A DNA stretch of 64,000 nucleotides, from contig NZ_CP011270.1 of NCBI RefSeq assembly GCF_001610835.1, positions 5,164,001-5,228,000 on the forward strand, read 5' to 3'. Both the position numbers and the translations under genes were made by a program. The first letter of the stretch is position 1; the number at the start of each line of letters is the position of its first letter. The notes under the pieces are model-generated. The model was given only the letters and a program-made list of their open reading frames with translations, searched no databases and was not told the origin of the DNA. The stretch comes from Planctomyces sp. SH-PL14 (GTDB lineage Bacteria > Planctomycetota > Planctomycetia > Planctomycetales > Planctomycetaceae). Positions 36,801 through 46,501 of the stretch are shown here, piece after piece.

Positions 36801-37180
36801 TGCGAGCGGCTCCAACAGGTGACGGTCGGCTTCGGCACCGACCTCAACGCCGTTTGGCAAACACAGTGCCGCTGTCGGGCGATCGCTGCGGTTTCGTCGA
36901 AACGATTTCGCGGAAACATTACAGTTTTGCAATCTCCGGCAGGCGTGGCCGGCGGTCAAAACGCGATGGTCGCCGTCGCGGGGAACCGGGGGCGGGAACT
37001 GGTTGTTCCGGCGTCAGCCTGCTTCGACGACCGCCACTTTTTGTGCCAGTGACACGGTTTCCAACGCGGCAGCCCGGTTCGTCACCGTGTGTGAGTTCCG
37101 TCCGGTTGATAGGATGACGATGGAGCCGGAGCGGCGGCCTTCGCCCCCCTCTCCATCCTCCGAACTCTGAGGATCGACGA
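36801..37180. other. Divergent intergenic region
   Basis: About 380 bases between the methyltransferase (minus) and YdjY (plus) genes. Both promoters should be here. No repeat or small gene was recognised. Confidence 0.4.
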
Positions 37181-38158
37181 ATGCCCTCCAAAGTCACCCG
37201 TCTCGCCGCCGCACTCCTCCTGGCCCTGGGGGGGACTGTCGTCGCCTCCGCCCAGGAGACGACCCCGCCGAAGACCGAGGCCGCCCCGCCGGCCGGGACC
37301 GCCCCGAAGACCGAGGCTCCCGCGTCCGATAGCCAGCCGGTCCCGCTGAACAAGCAGGGGACGGTCCTCCTCGACAAGGCGGCCGGGAAGCTGATCCTCA
37401 AGGGGCGGGTCTGCCTCAAGGAGGGGCTCCTCGAGATGCTGGTCTGCAAGGCGAACACGAAGGAGCACGAGTCGATCTTCGCCGTCGATTCCGAGGCGTT
37501 CGTGATCCACGGCGGACTCCTGGCCCTGGGAGCCAAGACCGGAAAGCCGGTCCAGTTCCAGCCCGAGTACCGCGCCCCGGAAGGACAGGCGATCGAGATC
37601 ACGGCGTCGTGGACGAACGCCGAAGGGAAGCGGGAAAGCTGGAAGGGACAGCAGCTCGTCCGGCACGCGCTGAACCGCTACTTCATCAGCAAGATCGACA
37701 AGGTCCCGGACGGACTCACGCTCGACCGGTTCGATGAGCTGCGTTACGACGACATGACGAAAGAGCTGATCTGGTACGGCCAGATGAGTGACAAGCAGCG
37801 AGACACCTGGCTGGCGAAGTCGGCCGACCCCAAGTGGAAGGCAGCGATCCAGGGCTTCTACGACCGGACCCGCACCAAGGAGCTGGAGGCGAACTTCGTC
37901 TTCACCGGCAGCGTCTTCGACCGTCTGCCGGACGGCACGCAGTACTACCTCGCCGAGGCGGGGAACGTGATCTGCGTGGCGAATTTCGGCGACGCGATGA
38001 TCGACATCGCGATGAAGAGCAGCGCCTCGAACGACGCCGGCCTCGAGTTCGAGCCCTACACCGAGCGTCTTCCCAAGACCGGCACGGAAGTCACGCTTGA
38101 ACTCAAGCCGATCCTCAAGCCGGAGGCCAAGGGGACGGACAAGCCCGCCGACAAGTAG
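37181..38158 (+). CDS. Exported YdjY-domain protein
   Basis: A 325-residue protein with a signal peptide (about 1-24, ending VASAQ) and a Pro/Ala/Thr linker to about residue 55. The YdjY domain follows (about 60-160): GKLILKGRVCLKEGLLEMLVC, then ESIFAVDSEAFVIHGGLLALGAK and a strand-rich end. A second part (about 200-305) repeats a beta-type pattern with FVFTGSVFDRL and YYLAEAGNVICVANFG, which looks like a second, degenerate YdjY-like copy. The domain is common in planctomycete exported proteins, with no known biochemical role. The gene lies 62 bases upstream of the next plus-strand gene. Confidence 0.82.
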   Translation: MPSKVTRLAAALLLALGGTVVASAQETTPPKTEAAPPAGTAPKTEAPASDSQPVPLNKQGTVLLDKAAGKLILKGRVCLKEGLLEMLVCKANTKEHESIFAVDSEAFVIHGGLLALGAKTGKPVQFQPEYRAPEGQAIEITASWTNAEGKRESWKGQQLVRHALNRYFISKIDKVPDGLTLDRFDELRYDDMTKELIWYGQMSDKQRDTWLAKSADPKWKAAIQGFYDRTRTKELEANFVFTGSVFDRLPDGTQYYLAEAGNVICVANFGDAMIDIAMKSSASNDAGLEFEPYTERLPKTGTEVTLELKPILKPEAKGTDKPADK

Positions 38159-38220
38159 CCGCGTCGCCGGCTCGTCTTCCCGTCTCGAGTCCCTCGTCCC
38201 CAGACCCCAGCCCCTCCCCC

Positions 38221-39375
38221 ATGGCCCACGCCTACACCCCGGGATTGCAGGTGGCCGAACGGATGCGGTTTCGTACCCGCCGCTCGCTCCCCATCGCGGG
38301 GGAGGTCCTGGTCCGGGAGGGGGCTCGCGTCCAGGCGCGGGACGTCGTGGCCGCGACGACCCTCCCCGGCGAGATCCAGGTCGTCAACGTCGCCCATCAG
38401 CTCGGGGTCTCGGCGGGGGATGTGCCGAAGTGCATGGTCCGCCGCGTCGGCGAGGCCGTGACGGAGTCGGCTGGCGAGAACGGGGAGACCACGGGCCTCG
38501 TGCTGGCGCGGTCCGCCGGGATGTTCGGCTGGTTCCCAAGAGAGGCGTCGGCCAAGGAGCCGGGGACCATCGAGTCGATCTCGAACGTCACAGGACAGGT
38601 CCTCCTCCGCGGAGCCCCGATCCCCGTCCAGGTCCGGGCCTATGCCACGGGAGAGGTCGTCGAGGTCCTTCCCGGCGAAGGTGTCGTAGTCGAAGCCCCG
38701 GTGACCTTCGTGCAGGGGATCTTCGGCGTCGGCGGCGAGGCCTACGGGACGATCCGCACCGTGACCGCCACGCCCGCCGAGCCGCTCGTCCCTGGCCTGC
38801 TGCGGCCCGAGCATAAGGGGGCGATCCTCGTCGCCGGCGGACGGATTCACGGCGATGCGGTCCGGCGGGCGATCGAGCTTGGTGTCTCGGCCCTCATTGG
38901 AGGAGGGATCGACGATCAGGATCTGCGGACGATCCTGGGTTGCGACCTGGGGGTGGCGATCACCGGGACCGAACGGATCGGGATCACGCTGATCGTGACC
39001 GAAGGGTTCGGCGACATCGCAATGGCGGACCGGACCTTCGCGCTGCTCAAGGCCCGCGACGGAGCGGAAGCGGCGGTCAACGGGGCGACGCAGATCCGGG
39101 CGGGCGTCCTGCGGCCGGAGATCGTGATCCCGTGGCCGGAGGAGTCGATCGCGGCTCCCGAGGGCTCGCAGTACGGCGGCGGGGTGCTGGCGGTCGGTTC
39201 GGCCGTGCGGATCATCCGCGACCCGCACTTCGGCGTCCTGGGAGAAGTGACTCGCCTTCCGCATGAGCCGCATGTGCTTCAGACCGGCTCCAAGGCCCGC
39301 GTCCTGCATGTCCGGAGCCGCGACGGCCGGGAGCTGGTGATTCCGCGGGCCAATGTGGAGATCGTCGGTGTCTAG
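38221..39375 (+). CDS. Conserved protein with barrel-sandwich-like N-terminus, partner of DUF6754 gene
   Basis: A 384-residue protein without a signal peptide or membrane helix. The N-terminal third (LPIAGEVLVREGARVQARDVVAATTLPG) has the turn pattern of a barrel-sandwich hybrid (lipoyl/RnfC-like) fold. The middle has GGRIHGDAVRRAIELGVSALIGGGI, and the C-terminal 60 residues (AVRIIRDPHFGVLGEVTRLP) look like a KOW-type beta barrel. No catalytic motif was recognised. It is followed on the same strand by the DUF6754 membrane protein, and the two probably work together. The function is unknown. Confidence 0.75.
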   Translation: MAHAYTPGLQVAERMRFRTRRSLPIAGEVLVREGARVQARDVVAATTLPGEIQVVNVAHQLGVSAGDVPKCMVRRVGEAVTESAGENGETTGLVLARSAGMFGWFPREASAKEPGTIESISNVTGQVLLRGAPIPVQVRAYATGEVVEVLPGEGVVVEAPVTFVQGIFGVGGEAYGTIRTVTATPAEPLVPGLLRPEHKGAILVAGGRIHGDAVRRAIELGVSALIGGGIDDQDLRTILGCDLGVAITGTERIGITLIVTEGFGDIAMADRTFALLKARDGAEAAVNGATQIRAGVLRPEIVIPWPEESIAAPEGSQYGGGVLAVGSAVRIIRDPHFGVLGEVTRLPHEPHVLQTGSKARVLHVRSRDGRELVIPRANVEIVGV

Positions 39376-39422
39376 CACCCGCCTCATCAAAGCGAGCAGC
39401 GCCGTGCTCCCGTGGGCATCCT

Positions 39423-39510
39423 CTCTGTGTTCCTCTGTACCCTCTGTGTTTTCCTCTTCCTTCCACCGGAAGAGTTTGGAAACACAGAGGACACGGAGAG
39501 GCACGGAGGA
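39423..39510. repeat. Inverted repeat of the ACACAGAGG family
   Basis: CTCTGTGTTCCTCTGTACC and CTCTGTGTTTTCCTCTTCC (39423-39460) are mirrored by GGAAGAGTTTGGAAACACAG and AGGACACGGAGAGGCACGGA (39469-39508). Related words occur at 51644-51674 and 51894-51925. It lies between the two genes of the DUF6754 pair and its right end is close to the ribosome-binding GGAGG of the second. Confidence 0.7.
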
Positions 39511-39529
39511 AAGAGGAGGGCGTGCTTTT

Positions 39530-40729
39530 GTGACGGCGTTGCTGGTGCTGGTCGCCACTCTGTTCGGGGTATCCGCATCGTCCGCCGCCCCGGTTCCCCC
39601 TCCGGAGTGGCTGGTCGTCGAGGACCGTCCCTGGGATGACGGGACCAGCCTCGACATCCGGTTTCCCCTCGCGAAGGAGGACACCGATCCGGCGAATCCC
39701 GTCCGCTACCAGGTCCAGATGTCGGGGGAATACCTCGGCCTCTACGCGGACCTGATCCAGGTCACGGCCACGCCCGAGCAGCGGCGCCGCAACGAGATCA
39801 CGGCTCGCGCCTCCGAGCTCAACATCGGCGAGCCGTACTGGTTCCGGATCCGGACGGTCGATGCCGCCGGAGCCCGCTCGGCGTTCGTCGAGACCGGCCT
39901 CGACGGGGTCCGCCCCCGGCGGCAGTGGTTCGACGGCCGGCGGTTCTGGCTGCTCACGATCTCGCTCCTGATCTGCGGCGCGGTCATCTGGTACATCATC
40001 CGCTCGCGCCTCGGCGCGCGGTACACGATCCGGCGGATCGCCGGCCTCGACGCCATGGAGGATGCCGTCGGCCGCGCGACCGAAATGGGGCGGGCCTGCC
40101 TCTTCGTCCCCGGCGTCAATGACATCAACGAGATCCAGACGATCGCCGGGCTGACGATCCTGGGCCGCATCGGCGAGCGGGCGGCGGACTATGACTGTCC
40201 GATCGACGTGCCGACCAGCCGCTCGCTCGTGATGACCGCGGCCCGCGAGACGCTGGCGGCCGCCTACTCGAAGGCGGGCCACCCGGAAGCGTACCGCGAG
40301 GACGCCGCCTACTACGTCACCGACGAACAGTTCGGCTACGTGGCGCACCTCACGGGGAAGATGGTCCGGGAGAAACCGGCCGCCTGCTTTTACATGGGCT
40401 CGTTCTTCGCGGAGTCGCTGATCCTGGCCGAGACCGGCAACGCCATCGGTGCCATCCAGATCGCCGGCACGGCCCAGCCGGCGCAGCTCCCGTTCTTCGT
40501 CGCGGCGTGCGACTACACGCTGATCGGCGAAGAGTTTTTCGCGGCCAGCGCCTACCTCTCGGGCGACCCCGACCAGCTCGGGACGCTCAAGGGGCAGGAC
40601 TTCGGCAAGTTCTTCGTGGCGGTCGTCGTCGCCGTCGGCGTGCTTCTCAGCCTCGTCGCGGCAGCCACCGGCAGCCAGTCGCTGAAGGCGGCGACCGCGT
40701 ACCTGCGGAACTCGGTGCTCGGCGAGTAG
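39530..40729 (+). CDS. DUF6754-type membrane protein
   Basis: A 399-residue protein. The GTG at 39530 is chosen because it opens a signal-like helix (TALLVLVATLFGVSASSA) and has GGAGG upstream; the earlier ATG in frame would add 59 residues translated from a repeat. A fibronectin-like segment comes first (about 25-130: RYQVQMSGEYLGLYADL, EPYWFRIRTVDAAG). A membrane helix (about 140-165) precedes the conserved core, with FVPGVNDINEIQTIAGLTIL and FYMGSFFAESLILAETGNAIGAI typical of DUF6754. Another helix follows near 355-375. The function is unknown. It pairs with the gene at 38221. Confidence 0.8.
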   Translation: MTALLVLVATLFGVSASSAAPVPPPEWLVVEDRPWDDGTSLDIRFPLAKEDTDPANPVRYQVQMSGEYLGLYADLIQVTATPEQRRRNEITARASELNIGEPYWFRIRTVDAAGARSAFVETGLDGVRPRRQWFDGRRFWLLTISLLICGAVIWYIIRSRLGARYTIRRIAGLDAMEDAVGRATEMGRACLFVPGVNDINEIQTIAGLTILGRIGERAADYDCPIDVPTSRSLVMTAARETLAAAYSKAGHPEAYREDAAYYVTDEQFGYVAHLTGKMVREKPAACFYMGSFFAESLILAETGNAIGAIQIAGTAQPAQLPFFVAACDYTLIGEEFFAASAYLSGDPDQLGTLKGQDFGKFFVAVVVAVGVLLSLVAAATGSQSLKAATAYLRNSVLGE

Positions 40730-40762
40730 GTCTTCGCCTGTGTGCCGGCGACGACCGGCGGC

Positions 40763-42529
40763 CTACTTCTTCGCGACGTCGGGAAAGCCGCTCCACAGGA
40801 CGGTCCCGTCCGGCGCGGTCACGCGGAGTTTTCGCCAGCGGACGGCGGAGTTCCAGGTGACGAGCGCGATTCGCCCCTTGAGCCGCGTCGTCTCGGTGAA
40901 GCGGATCGGCGGGAGGTCGTCGAGGCGGCACTCGATCTCCATGCCCCGCACGCGGACATGGACCCGCTGCCACTGATTGTGCTGGTGCCGCCGGCCCTGC
41001 AGAGGGGCGTCGCGGCTCCAGTGTCCGCCGACCACCCGGACCGCTTCATCGAAGCTCCCTCCGTACGACCCGATGTTGAACGAGAGATAGTTGAGAGGTG
41101 AACTCGCCCGGAAGTGCAGGATTCCCCCCTGGGCATCCGGCAGGCCCGGATGCGACAGACATTCGACCGTGACGTCGTAATCGGTCCATTCCGGGTCGCC
41201 GAAGTACAGCTCGAAGTTCCCCGGTTCCGCCTGGACGAACTCGTCTCCCTCCCGGAGCCACCGGCCCCCTTTGACGATCTCATAGACCGGAGGCTTGGCC
41301 GCCGGCGCGGGAGGGTGTGGCGTTTCGGGACTGGAACTCACCTCTCGGGGGTGGGGCCCTCGCGCCCACTGTGTCACTCCGAATGCGAGAGTGGCGAGGC
41401 CAAGGAACGCAGCGACGGTGATCGGCCACTCTCGGCGTCGTATGGGCGTTCGCTCCGGTGCGGGAGACGCGGCAGCTTGATCGACGACGGTCGGAGTGAG
41501 GCTCTCGTCAACGGGCTTCCCGCCGACGTCGCAAGGGCGTCCCTGCTGCCAGTCGACGAGGCACCGCTCCAGGATCTGTGCCACCTCGCGGGCCGAGGCG
41601 TAACGGTCCTCCGGGGACTTGGCGTGCAGCCGGGTGATGATCGCCTGGAACCAGGCGGGCGTCTCCGGAATGAGGTCGCTGATCGGACGCGGCTCGTCGT
41701 GAACCACCTTGAACAGGATTCGGACCGCATTCGTGTCTCGAAACGGAGCGCGGCCGGTGTAGAGGCAGTAGAGCACGCTCCCCAGGCTGAAGAGGTCGGA
41801 CCGCGCGTCGAGCCCGAGCCCCTGCGCCTGTTCCGGCGACATGAAGTTCGGCGTCCCGGAGATGAGGGCGGTGCGGGTGACGCTCGTGTCGTTGAGCGAG
41901 CGGGCGAGGCCGAAGTCGGTGATCCGGACCCGGTCGAGTCCTTCCTCCAGGAGGATGTTGCCCGGTTTGATGTCGCGGTGGATGAGCCCCCGCTCGTGCG
42001 CCGCCGCCAGCCCGCGGGCGATCTGGGCTCCGACGACGAGGAGTTCGCGAAGGGGCAGGGGGCCGGTGGCGTCGAGCCGCTGCTGGAGCGTCGGTCCGGC
42101 GACGTACTCCATGACGAGGAACGGCAGCGGCGTCTCCTCGACGGCGTAGAGCGTGACGATGTTGTCGTGGCGGACCGCGGCGGCCGCGCGGGCTTCCCGG
42201 AGGAATCGTTTGCGGGCGGGGGAGGTCGTGGTCAGTTCCGGCCGCATGACCTTGATGGCGACCAGCCGGTGGAGCTTCTCGTCCTGAGCGAGGAGGACGA
42301 TGCCGCAGCCGCCTCGTCCGAGGATCTGCCGGATGTCGTAGGAGCCGAGTCGGCCGAGGGAGCCGGGCTCGATCGGCGGCGCGAGGAACGAGAGGTCGAT
42401 CGGTTCGTCGGCCTCGTCGACTTCGGTGTCGGGAAGCAGGTCGGGCTCGACGGCGTCGGTGCGGTGGGGATCGTCGCCGGGCGGCCGGTGGCGCTCGGTC
42501 GTGTCAGAGGAATCCGCGTTGTCCGACAT
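40763..42529 (-). CDS. Ser/Thr protein kinase with C-terminal DUF1080 domain
   Basis: A 588-residue kinase. The start is at the ATG behind AAAGGG. The kinase domain is about 62-330: GRGGCGIV (71-78), Lys93 in VAIKVMRP, HRDIKPGN (184-191), DFG (205-207) and MSPEQAQ. It is an RD kinase of the PknB type. A membrane helix lies about 373-393 (PITVAAFLGLATLAFGVTQW). The outside part (about 415-588) is a DUF1080 / 3-keto-disaccharide hydrolase-like jelly roll (YEIVKGGRWLREGDEFVQ, ELYFGDPEWTDYDVTVEC, RRWRKLRVTAPDG-like end). Here that domain probably binds a glycan rather than cleaving it, which would make this a carbohydrate-sensing kinase. That is an inference. Confidence 0.9.
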   Translation of the reverse strand: MSDNADSSDTTERHRPPGDDPHRTDAVEPDLLPDTEVDEADEPIDLSFLAPPIEPGSLGRLGSYDIRQILGRGGCGIVLLAQDEKLHRLVAIKVMRPELTTTSPARKRFLREARAAAAVRHDNIVTLYAVEETPLPFLVMEYVAGPTLQQRLDATGPLPLRELLVVGAQIARGLAAAHERGLIHRDIKPGNILLEEGLDRVRITDFGLARSLNDTSVTRTALISGTPNFMSPEQAQGLGLDARSDLFSLGSVLYCLYTGRAPFRDTNAVRILFKVVHDEPRPISDLIPETPAWFQAIITRLHAKSPEDRYASAREVAQILERCLVDWQQGRPCDVGGKPVDESLTPTVVDQAAASPAPERTPIRRREWPITVAAFLGLATLAFGVTQWARGPHPREVSSSPETPHPPAPAAKPPVYEIVKGGRWLREGDEFVQAEPGNFELYFGDPEWTDYDVTVECLSHPGLPDAQGGILHFRASSPLNYLSFNIGSYGGSFDEAVRVVGGHWSRDAPLQGRRHQHNQWQRVHVRVRGMEIECRLDDLPPIRFTETTRLKGRIALVTWNSAVRWRKLRVTAPDGTVLWSGFPDVAKK

Positions 42530-42612
42530 GGGGCCCTTTTCTGGCCGCACGAGGTGTGGGTGCGGCTCCGCCATCCTATGTCAGGACGCCGTGCCGGCAA
42601 CAGCGCGGCGCC

Positions 42613-42926
42613 TTGCCGGCACGACGTCCATAGCTCAAACCCAACGTGCCACGGCAGACTGGGGTCAAGGGGGTCTCACCCCCTTGCCGCCGGAGGCGCT
42701 TCCATGAGGAACCGTGGCAAGCAACGGACGTCCGCTTTGTGGAGCCGGCGTCGAGGACTCACCACTCGCTCCGGAATCCCCGCGAGTTGGTTTGGGGGGC
42801 ATACGGCACGTTGTCCGCGCCTGGACACGCACTCCTTCCGACAGTGTCCGGCGAGCCAAGCCTCCGGCGGGCATGAGGGCTTCGCCCCCCTGCACCCCCC
42901 ACCAGGGGTGGCCCCCTGGACCCCGG
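42613..42926 (+). repeat. Dispersed ~300-bp hairpin repeat, copy D
   Basis: Full-length copy in forward orientation between the DUF1080 kinase and the hydrolase gene. It contains CAAGGGGGT-CTC-ACCCCCTTG, GGGC-TTC-GCCC and CCAGGGG-TGG-CCCCCTGG, and ends CCCCGG. Confidence 0.85.
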
Positions 42927-42941
42927 TTGTGGATGGGATGG

Positions 42942-44078
42942 CTACTGCGCGGGCTTCGGCGCGAGATGCTCTTCAAAGAACTTGTACGCCACCTCACGCA
43001 CTGCCGGCGGAAAATCGTGCGCACAGTCCGGATACTCCGCCCGCAGATTCCCTTCCGCACCCAGCAGCTTGTAGATCGGCGCCGCGGCCGCCACGCAGTC
43101 CCGGACTCCACTGACTTCAAAATTACTGTCATGCAGCGGCGAACACGCCAGGAACGGCCGCGGAGCAAAACTGGCCACAATCTCCGGGAAGTCGAACGGG
43201 ACCTCATCCGCGTTGTTGTGGTACTCCTTCGCGATCAGCGGCATGTACCGGGCACTCGTCCAGCCAGCCAGCTTCCCCTCGTAATACTTGTGAAACCGCG
43301 TGAACCCGCAGCTCGAGACCATCACCTTGATCCGCGGATCAAACGCGGCGGTGAACATCGTGTTGTGCCCGCCCAGCGAATGCCCGATGCAGCCGATCCG
43401 CTCGCCATCGACGCGCGGGAGGGACTGCGTCAGCAGGTCGACGGCGCGGAGGTTGTCCACAATCGCCTTCATCGTGCCGCTGACGTAGCCGTCTTCCGGC
43501 GGGAACTCGTACTTGTACTCCCCAAAGCTCGGATAATCGGGCGCGAGGGTCACGAAGCCCCGCTGAGCCAGTTCGAGCGCGTAGTGCAGGTTCGGATTGC
43601 CGGCGAGCAGCGACGGCTCGTCCTTCCCGATCCCGGTCGTCTGGTGCAGGCAGAGGATTCCGGCCCGCTTGTCCTCCGCCGGCTTCTCCGGGTCCTTGCC
43701 CGGCGTGTAGGGAGGGAAAAAGAGCCACGCCCGCACCTTGCGCTGGAAGGTGTCGGTGTGGTACTGGATCTTGTTCCGCTTCACGCCCCCTTCCAGCTCA
43801 GCCCGCTCCAGGACCTCCAGGAGCGGCGGCGAGAACTTCGACCGGTCCGGTAGCGGCCCCATCGCACGCTCCATCCCCTTCAGAATCTCCTGCCGGCGAG
43901 CCTCCCACTGCTCGCGGGTCGTGATCGGCTGCCGCCGTCCTGAGTCGTCGACGAAGTCGGACGGAGTCTGGTGAAGACCGAGCGGGATATCGCTGGTCTG
44001 GGCGGCCGCCTTCGAGGCCGGAAGAGCCAGGAGCGCGGCGCCGAACGCCACGGAGAACACGACTCGCAGAAGAGGCAT
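42942..44078 (-). CDS. Exported alpha/beta hydrolase (dienelactone hydrolase/acetyl xylan esterase-like)
   Basis: A 378-residue protein with a signal peptide (about 1-26, ending KAAAQ). The alpha/beta hydrolase core runs from about 105 on: the strand [30 protein letters not shown], and the nucleophile elbow GHSLGG in [16 protein letters not shown]. An Asp-containing strand follows ([13 protein letters not shown]), and the late His is in [12 protein letters not shown]. The whole Ser-Asp-His triad is therefore plausible. The N-terminal region ([19 protein letters not shown]) is typical of planctomycete acetyl-xylan-esterase-like proteins, which act on substituted polysaccharides. The substrate is not proven. 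Confidence 0.85.
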   Translation of the reverse strand: MPLLRVVFSVAFGAALLALPASKAAAQTSDIPLGLHQTPSDFVDDSGRRQPITTREQWEARRQEILKGMERAMGPLPDRSKFSPPLLEVLERAELEGGVKRNKIQYHTDTFQRKVRAWLFFPPYTPGKDPEKPAEDKRAGILCLHQTTGIGKDEPSLLAGNPNLHYALELAQRGFVTLAPDYPSFGEYKYEFPPEDGYVSGTMKAIVDNLRAVDLLTQSLPRVDGERIGCIGHSLGGHNTMFTAAFDPRIKVMVSSCGFTRFHKYYEGKLAGWTSARYMPLIAKEYHNNADEVPFDFPEIVASFAPRPFLACSPLHDSNFEVSGVRDCVAAAAPIYKLLGAEGNLRAEYPDCAHDFPPAVREVAYKFFEEHLAPKPAQ

Positions 44079-44181
44079 GGTGACCCTTTGGCCCGGCCTT
44101 CCGGAGCGGGGGGAAGGGGGTGAGAGCGAGGGAGGGGAAGGGGATCGAAAACGGTGTGCGGTGAGGTGGCCGGGGAGCGAA

Positions 44182-45240
44182 TCAGTTGAGCGCGTCGAGT
44201 CCGTCCATCAGGGAGTCGAGTTCGTCCTTCTCGCGGGCCGGTTTCTGTTCCTGCCGCTTCTTGAGCCCGACCGCCGCCCCGACGGCGTCCCGGCCGTCCT
44301 TGAGGAGCTCGGCGTCGCGCTCGGCGACCGCCATGTCGAGCGCGTTGCCGTCGCCGCCGCCGAACAGTTTCGAGAGGTCGATCTTGAGTCCCGCGACTTC
44401 ACCGTCGGCTCCGGCGATTCCGGGGGACTTGTGCTGCGGAAAGATGATGGCGTTCGCCGGACAGACACGGCTGCAGGCGGGGCAGCCCTTTTTGCAGTTG
44501 TCCTGCGCCTCGACGAGGATCCGGTCGAGGGTGTCGACGCCGTAGACGCCGAACAGGCAGAAATCGATGCACTCCATGCAGTTCGTGCAGCGGGAGTAGT
44601 CGATGACCGGGTACCACCGCCGCTTCACGGGATCGACGAGGAGCGCCGCTTGGCCGTTCGCGTCTGTGCCGCTTGAGACCTGAGCGGCCGCGGGTTCCGG
44701 CGTGCCCGGGAGAGTGACGATCGGCAGCGGGTTGAGGAACCGCTCGGTCTGGGCCGGCGTGGGGGAGCCGCCGATCCAGCTCATCAGGTCGACCGTCTCG
44801 GTCGTCTGCTCGCGGGCGATGCGGCGGACTTCTTCGAGGAACGGTTCGGCGCGGTTCCGGATCCGGAGGTCGAGGCAGTAGATGAAGCGTTTGGGGACGT
44901 CGGTCGAGCCGATCCCTTGAGCAGCGGCGTTCTGTTCTTCCTCTTCGTCGGTCTCTTTGAGGAGGACGGTCCCTTCGCGGCCGCGGACTCCCTGGCGGTC
45001 GAGGGTCCAGTGGGCGGCCCGGGGGTAGAGCCACGAGAGGACGATGATGGGACCGGAGAGTTTGCGGAGGTGGAGCAGGCCGGTGTGGTCGGCCGCCATG
45101 TCGTAGAGGTGGGGGACGATGGAGACGTCGAGTCCCGGCTCCATGATGAGCCGGGCGGCGAGGTCTTCCTCGAGCCCTTTTTTGGCGGGGTTGAGGCTTT
45201 GCCCCTGGGCGATGACGACGTGGATTTTCCGGGGGGCCAT
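44182..45240 (-). CDS. Protein with two [4Fe-4S] ferredoxin motifs
   Basis: A 352-residue protein. The ATG at 45240 opens [13 protein letters not shown]; the frame upstream runs into repeat E and is not protein-like. Residues 1-200 form an unrecognised alpha/beta domain. Around 218-262 two cluster motifs occur: [14 protein letters not shown] (CxxCxxCxxxC) and [18 protein letters not shown] (CxxxCxxCxxxCP). These should bind two [4Fe-4S] clusters and carry electrons. The C-terminal region is charged and helical. No partner oxidoreductase gene is adjacent, so the redox partner is unknown. No signal peptide is present, so it acts in the cytoplasm. Confidence 0.85.
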   Translation of the reverse strand: MAPRKIHVVIAQGQSLNPAKKGLEEDLAARLIMEPGLDVSIVPHLYDMAADHTGLLHLRKLSGPIIVLSWLYPRAAHWTLDRQGVRGREGTVLLKETDEEEEQNAAAQGIGSTDVPKRFIYCLDLRIRNRAEPFLEEVRRIAREQTTETVDLMSWIGGSPTPAQTERFLNPLPIVTLPGTPEPAAAQVSSGTDANGQAALLVDPVKRRWYPVIDYSRCTNCMECIDFCLFGVYGVDTLDRILVEAQDNCKKGCPACSRVCPANAIIFPQHKSPGIAGADGEVAGLKIDLSKLFGGGDGNALDMAVAERDAELLKDGRDAVGAAVGLKKRQEQKPAREKDELDSLMDGLDALN

Positions 45241-45350
45241 GAACTCACGACTTGGTGTGGCGGCGAATTCCTTCGCGTAAAAAGCATTACGGGCGATTGG
45301 TAGGAGAAATGCAAGTGGTCGACCCGCGTCCTGGCCGGCCCGGCTCCCAT

Positions 45351-45644
45351 TGCTCAAACCCAACGTGCGACGGCGAGCCGGGGTCAAGGGGGCCACGCCC
45401 CCTTGCCGCCGGAGGCACTTCCATGAGGAACCGTGGTAAGTAACGGGCGACCGCTTTGTGGAACCGGCGTTGAGGACTCACCGCTGGCCCTGGATTCCCC
45501 GCGGGTTGGTTTGGGGGGCATACGGCACGGTGTCCGCGTTTGGACACGATCTCCTTCAGACATCTCTCGACGGCCGGGCCTCCGGCGGGCAAAGGGGCGT
45601 TGCCCCTCTGCACTCCCCACCAGGGGTGGCCCCCTGGACCCCGG
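45351..45644 (+). repeat. Dispersed ~300-bp hairpin repeat, copy E
   Basis: Forward copy, near full length, between the ferredoxin-type gene and the methyltransferase gene. It contains CAAGGGGGC-CAC-GCCCCCTTG, where the closing pair is C-G instead of the T-A of copies B and D, plus AGGGGC-GTT-GCCCCT and CCAGGGG-TGG-CCCCCTGG. Confidence 0.85.
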
Positions 45645-45801
45645 TTCTTTAATGACCTGTCAAACTGGGAGGATGCGCGAAGCTCTGACGGTTCCGCAAA
45701 GTTCCCTTGAGACCCAACCGCCCACCCGCCGAATCCACCGGTACGCTTTGCGCGGCGCTGACCAGGACGGTCCGCCGCAGTCTCAGGGAGGAGTGCGGCG
45801 C

Positions 45802-46431
45802 ATGTCGGCCACGGTTTCCGGTCAGATCCCGTCTCGACTTCTGCAGTCCCTCGTCGGACCTGCCGCCAACTCCAAAGGGGCCATCCTCGATGTCGGCTGC
45901 GGCGACGGAAACGTCGTCCGCGGACTCCGCGACATCGGCTGCACCGCCCAGGGGATCGATGACACCCTCCCCCGCGCCGGCGATGGCCTCGTCCAGGGCT
46001 CCCTCTCCGGCAACGTCCCGTTCGTCGTCCACGCCTTCGACGCCATCCTCGTCCGCGGCATGAAGGTCTATTCCGGCCCGCTCACCGGTCCGGAAGTCTT
46101 CACCGCCACCGCCAACCTGCTGTCGTGTCTCAAGCCGAGCGGCCGTCTCGTCCTGTTTGAGCCCCAGGGCTTCACGACGCCGGGCTCGATCGACGCTGGC
46201 CGTCTGAACGCGTGGCGCGAGCACCTCTCGCAGTTCCCCGGCCGCTGCGATATCTCGCAGTTTGCCGATGGTCTCGGCTTCCTTCTCAGTCTTAAGTGGC
46301 TGATGGGCGAGAAGAAGATTGCGGCCACGATTGTCTCGATGACGGTTCCCTCCCCCGCTCTCAGCCGGCTGGAGTGGCATCGTGTTGTGCGGGACATTCT
46401 GCTGGGCAAGAAGAAGCGCGGCGCCGCCTGA
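45802..46431 (+). CDS. SAM-dependent methyltransferase-like protein
   Basis: A 209-residue protein. The ATG at 45802 follows GGGAGGAG at good spacing; longer in-frame starts reach back into repeat E. The SAM-binding motif is AILDVGCGDGNVVRGLRD, then the acidic strand AQGIDDTLP, the strand FDAILVRGM and the post-motif LLSCLKPSGRLVLFEPQG. The fold is clear and the substrate is not. The second-strand acid is shifted (GIDD), and the protein is short for the class. It is isolated between repeat copies E and F. Confidence 0.8.
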   Translation: MSATVSGQIPSRLLQSLVGPAANSKGAILDVGCGDGNVVRGLRDIGCTAQGIDDTLPRAGDGLVQGSLSGNVPFVVHAFDAILVRGMKVYSGPLTGPEVFTATANLLSCLKPSGRLVLFEPQGFTTPGSIDAGRLNAWREHLSQFPGRCDISQFADGLGFLLSLKWLMGEKKIAATIVSMTVPSPALSRLEWHRVVRDILLGKKKRGAA

Positions 46432-46501
46432 TTGGGGAGAGGCCGGAGGCTTAAGGCGGAAGGTAGAGGGGACGGTCCTCGAAGGTGACCGCCCCAGGAG
46501 C

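Noticed and set aside
41114-43114. A 666-codon frame opposite the DUF1080 kinase running into repeat D
   Set aside because: Antisense to a kinase with all motifs, and its tail is a translated repeat.
45433-45801. Longer N-terminus for the methyltransferase at 45802
   Set aside because: The added sequence is translated from repeat copy E, and the ATG at 45802 has a good ribosome-binding site.
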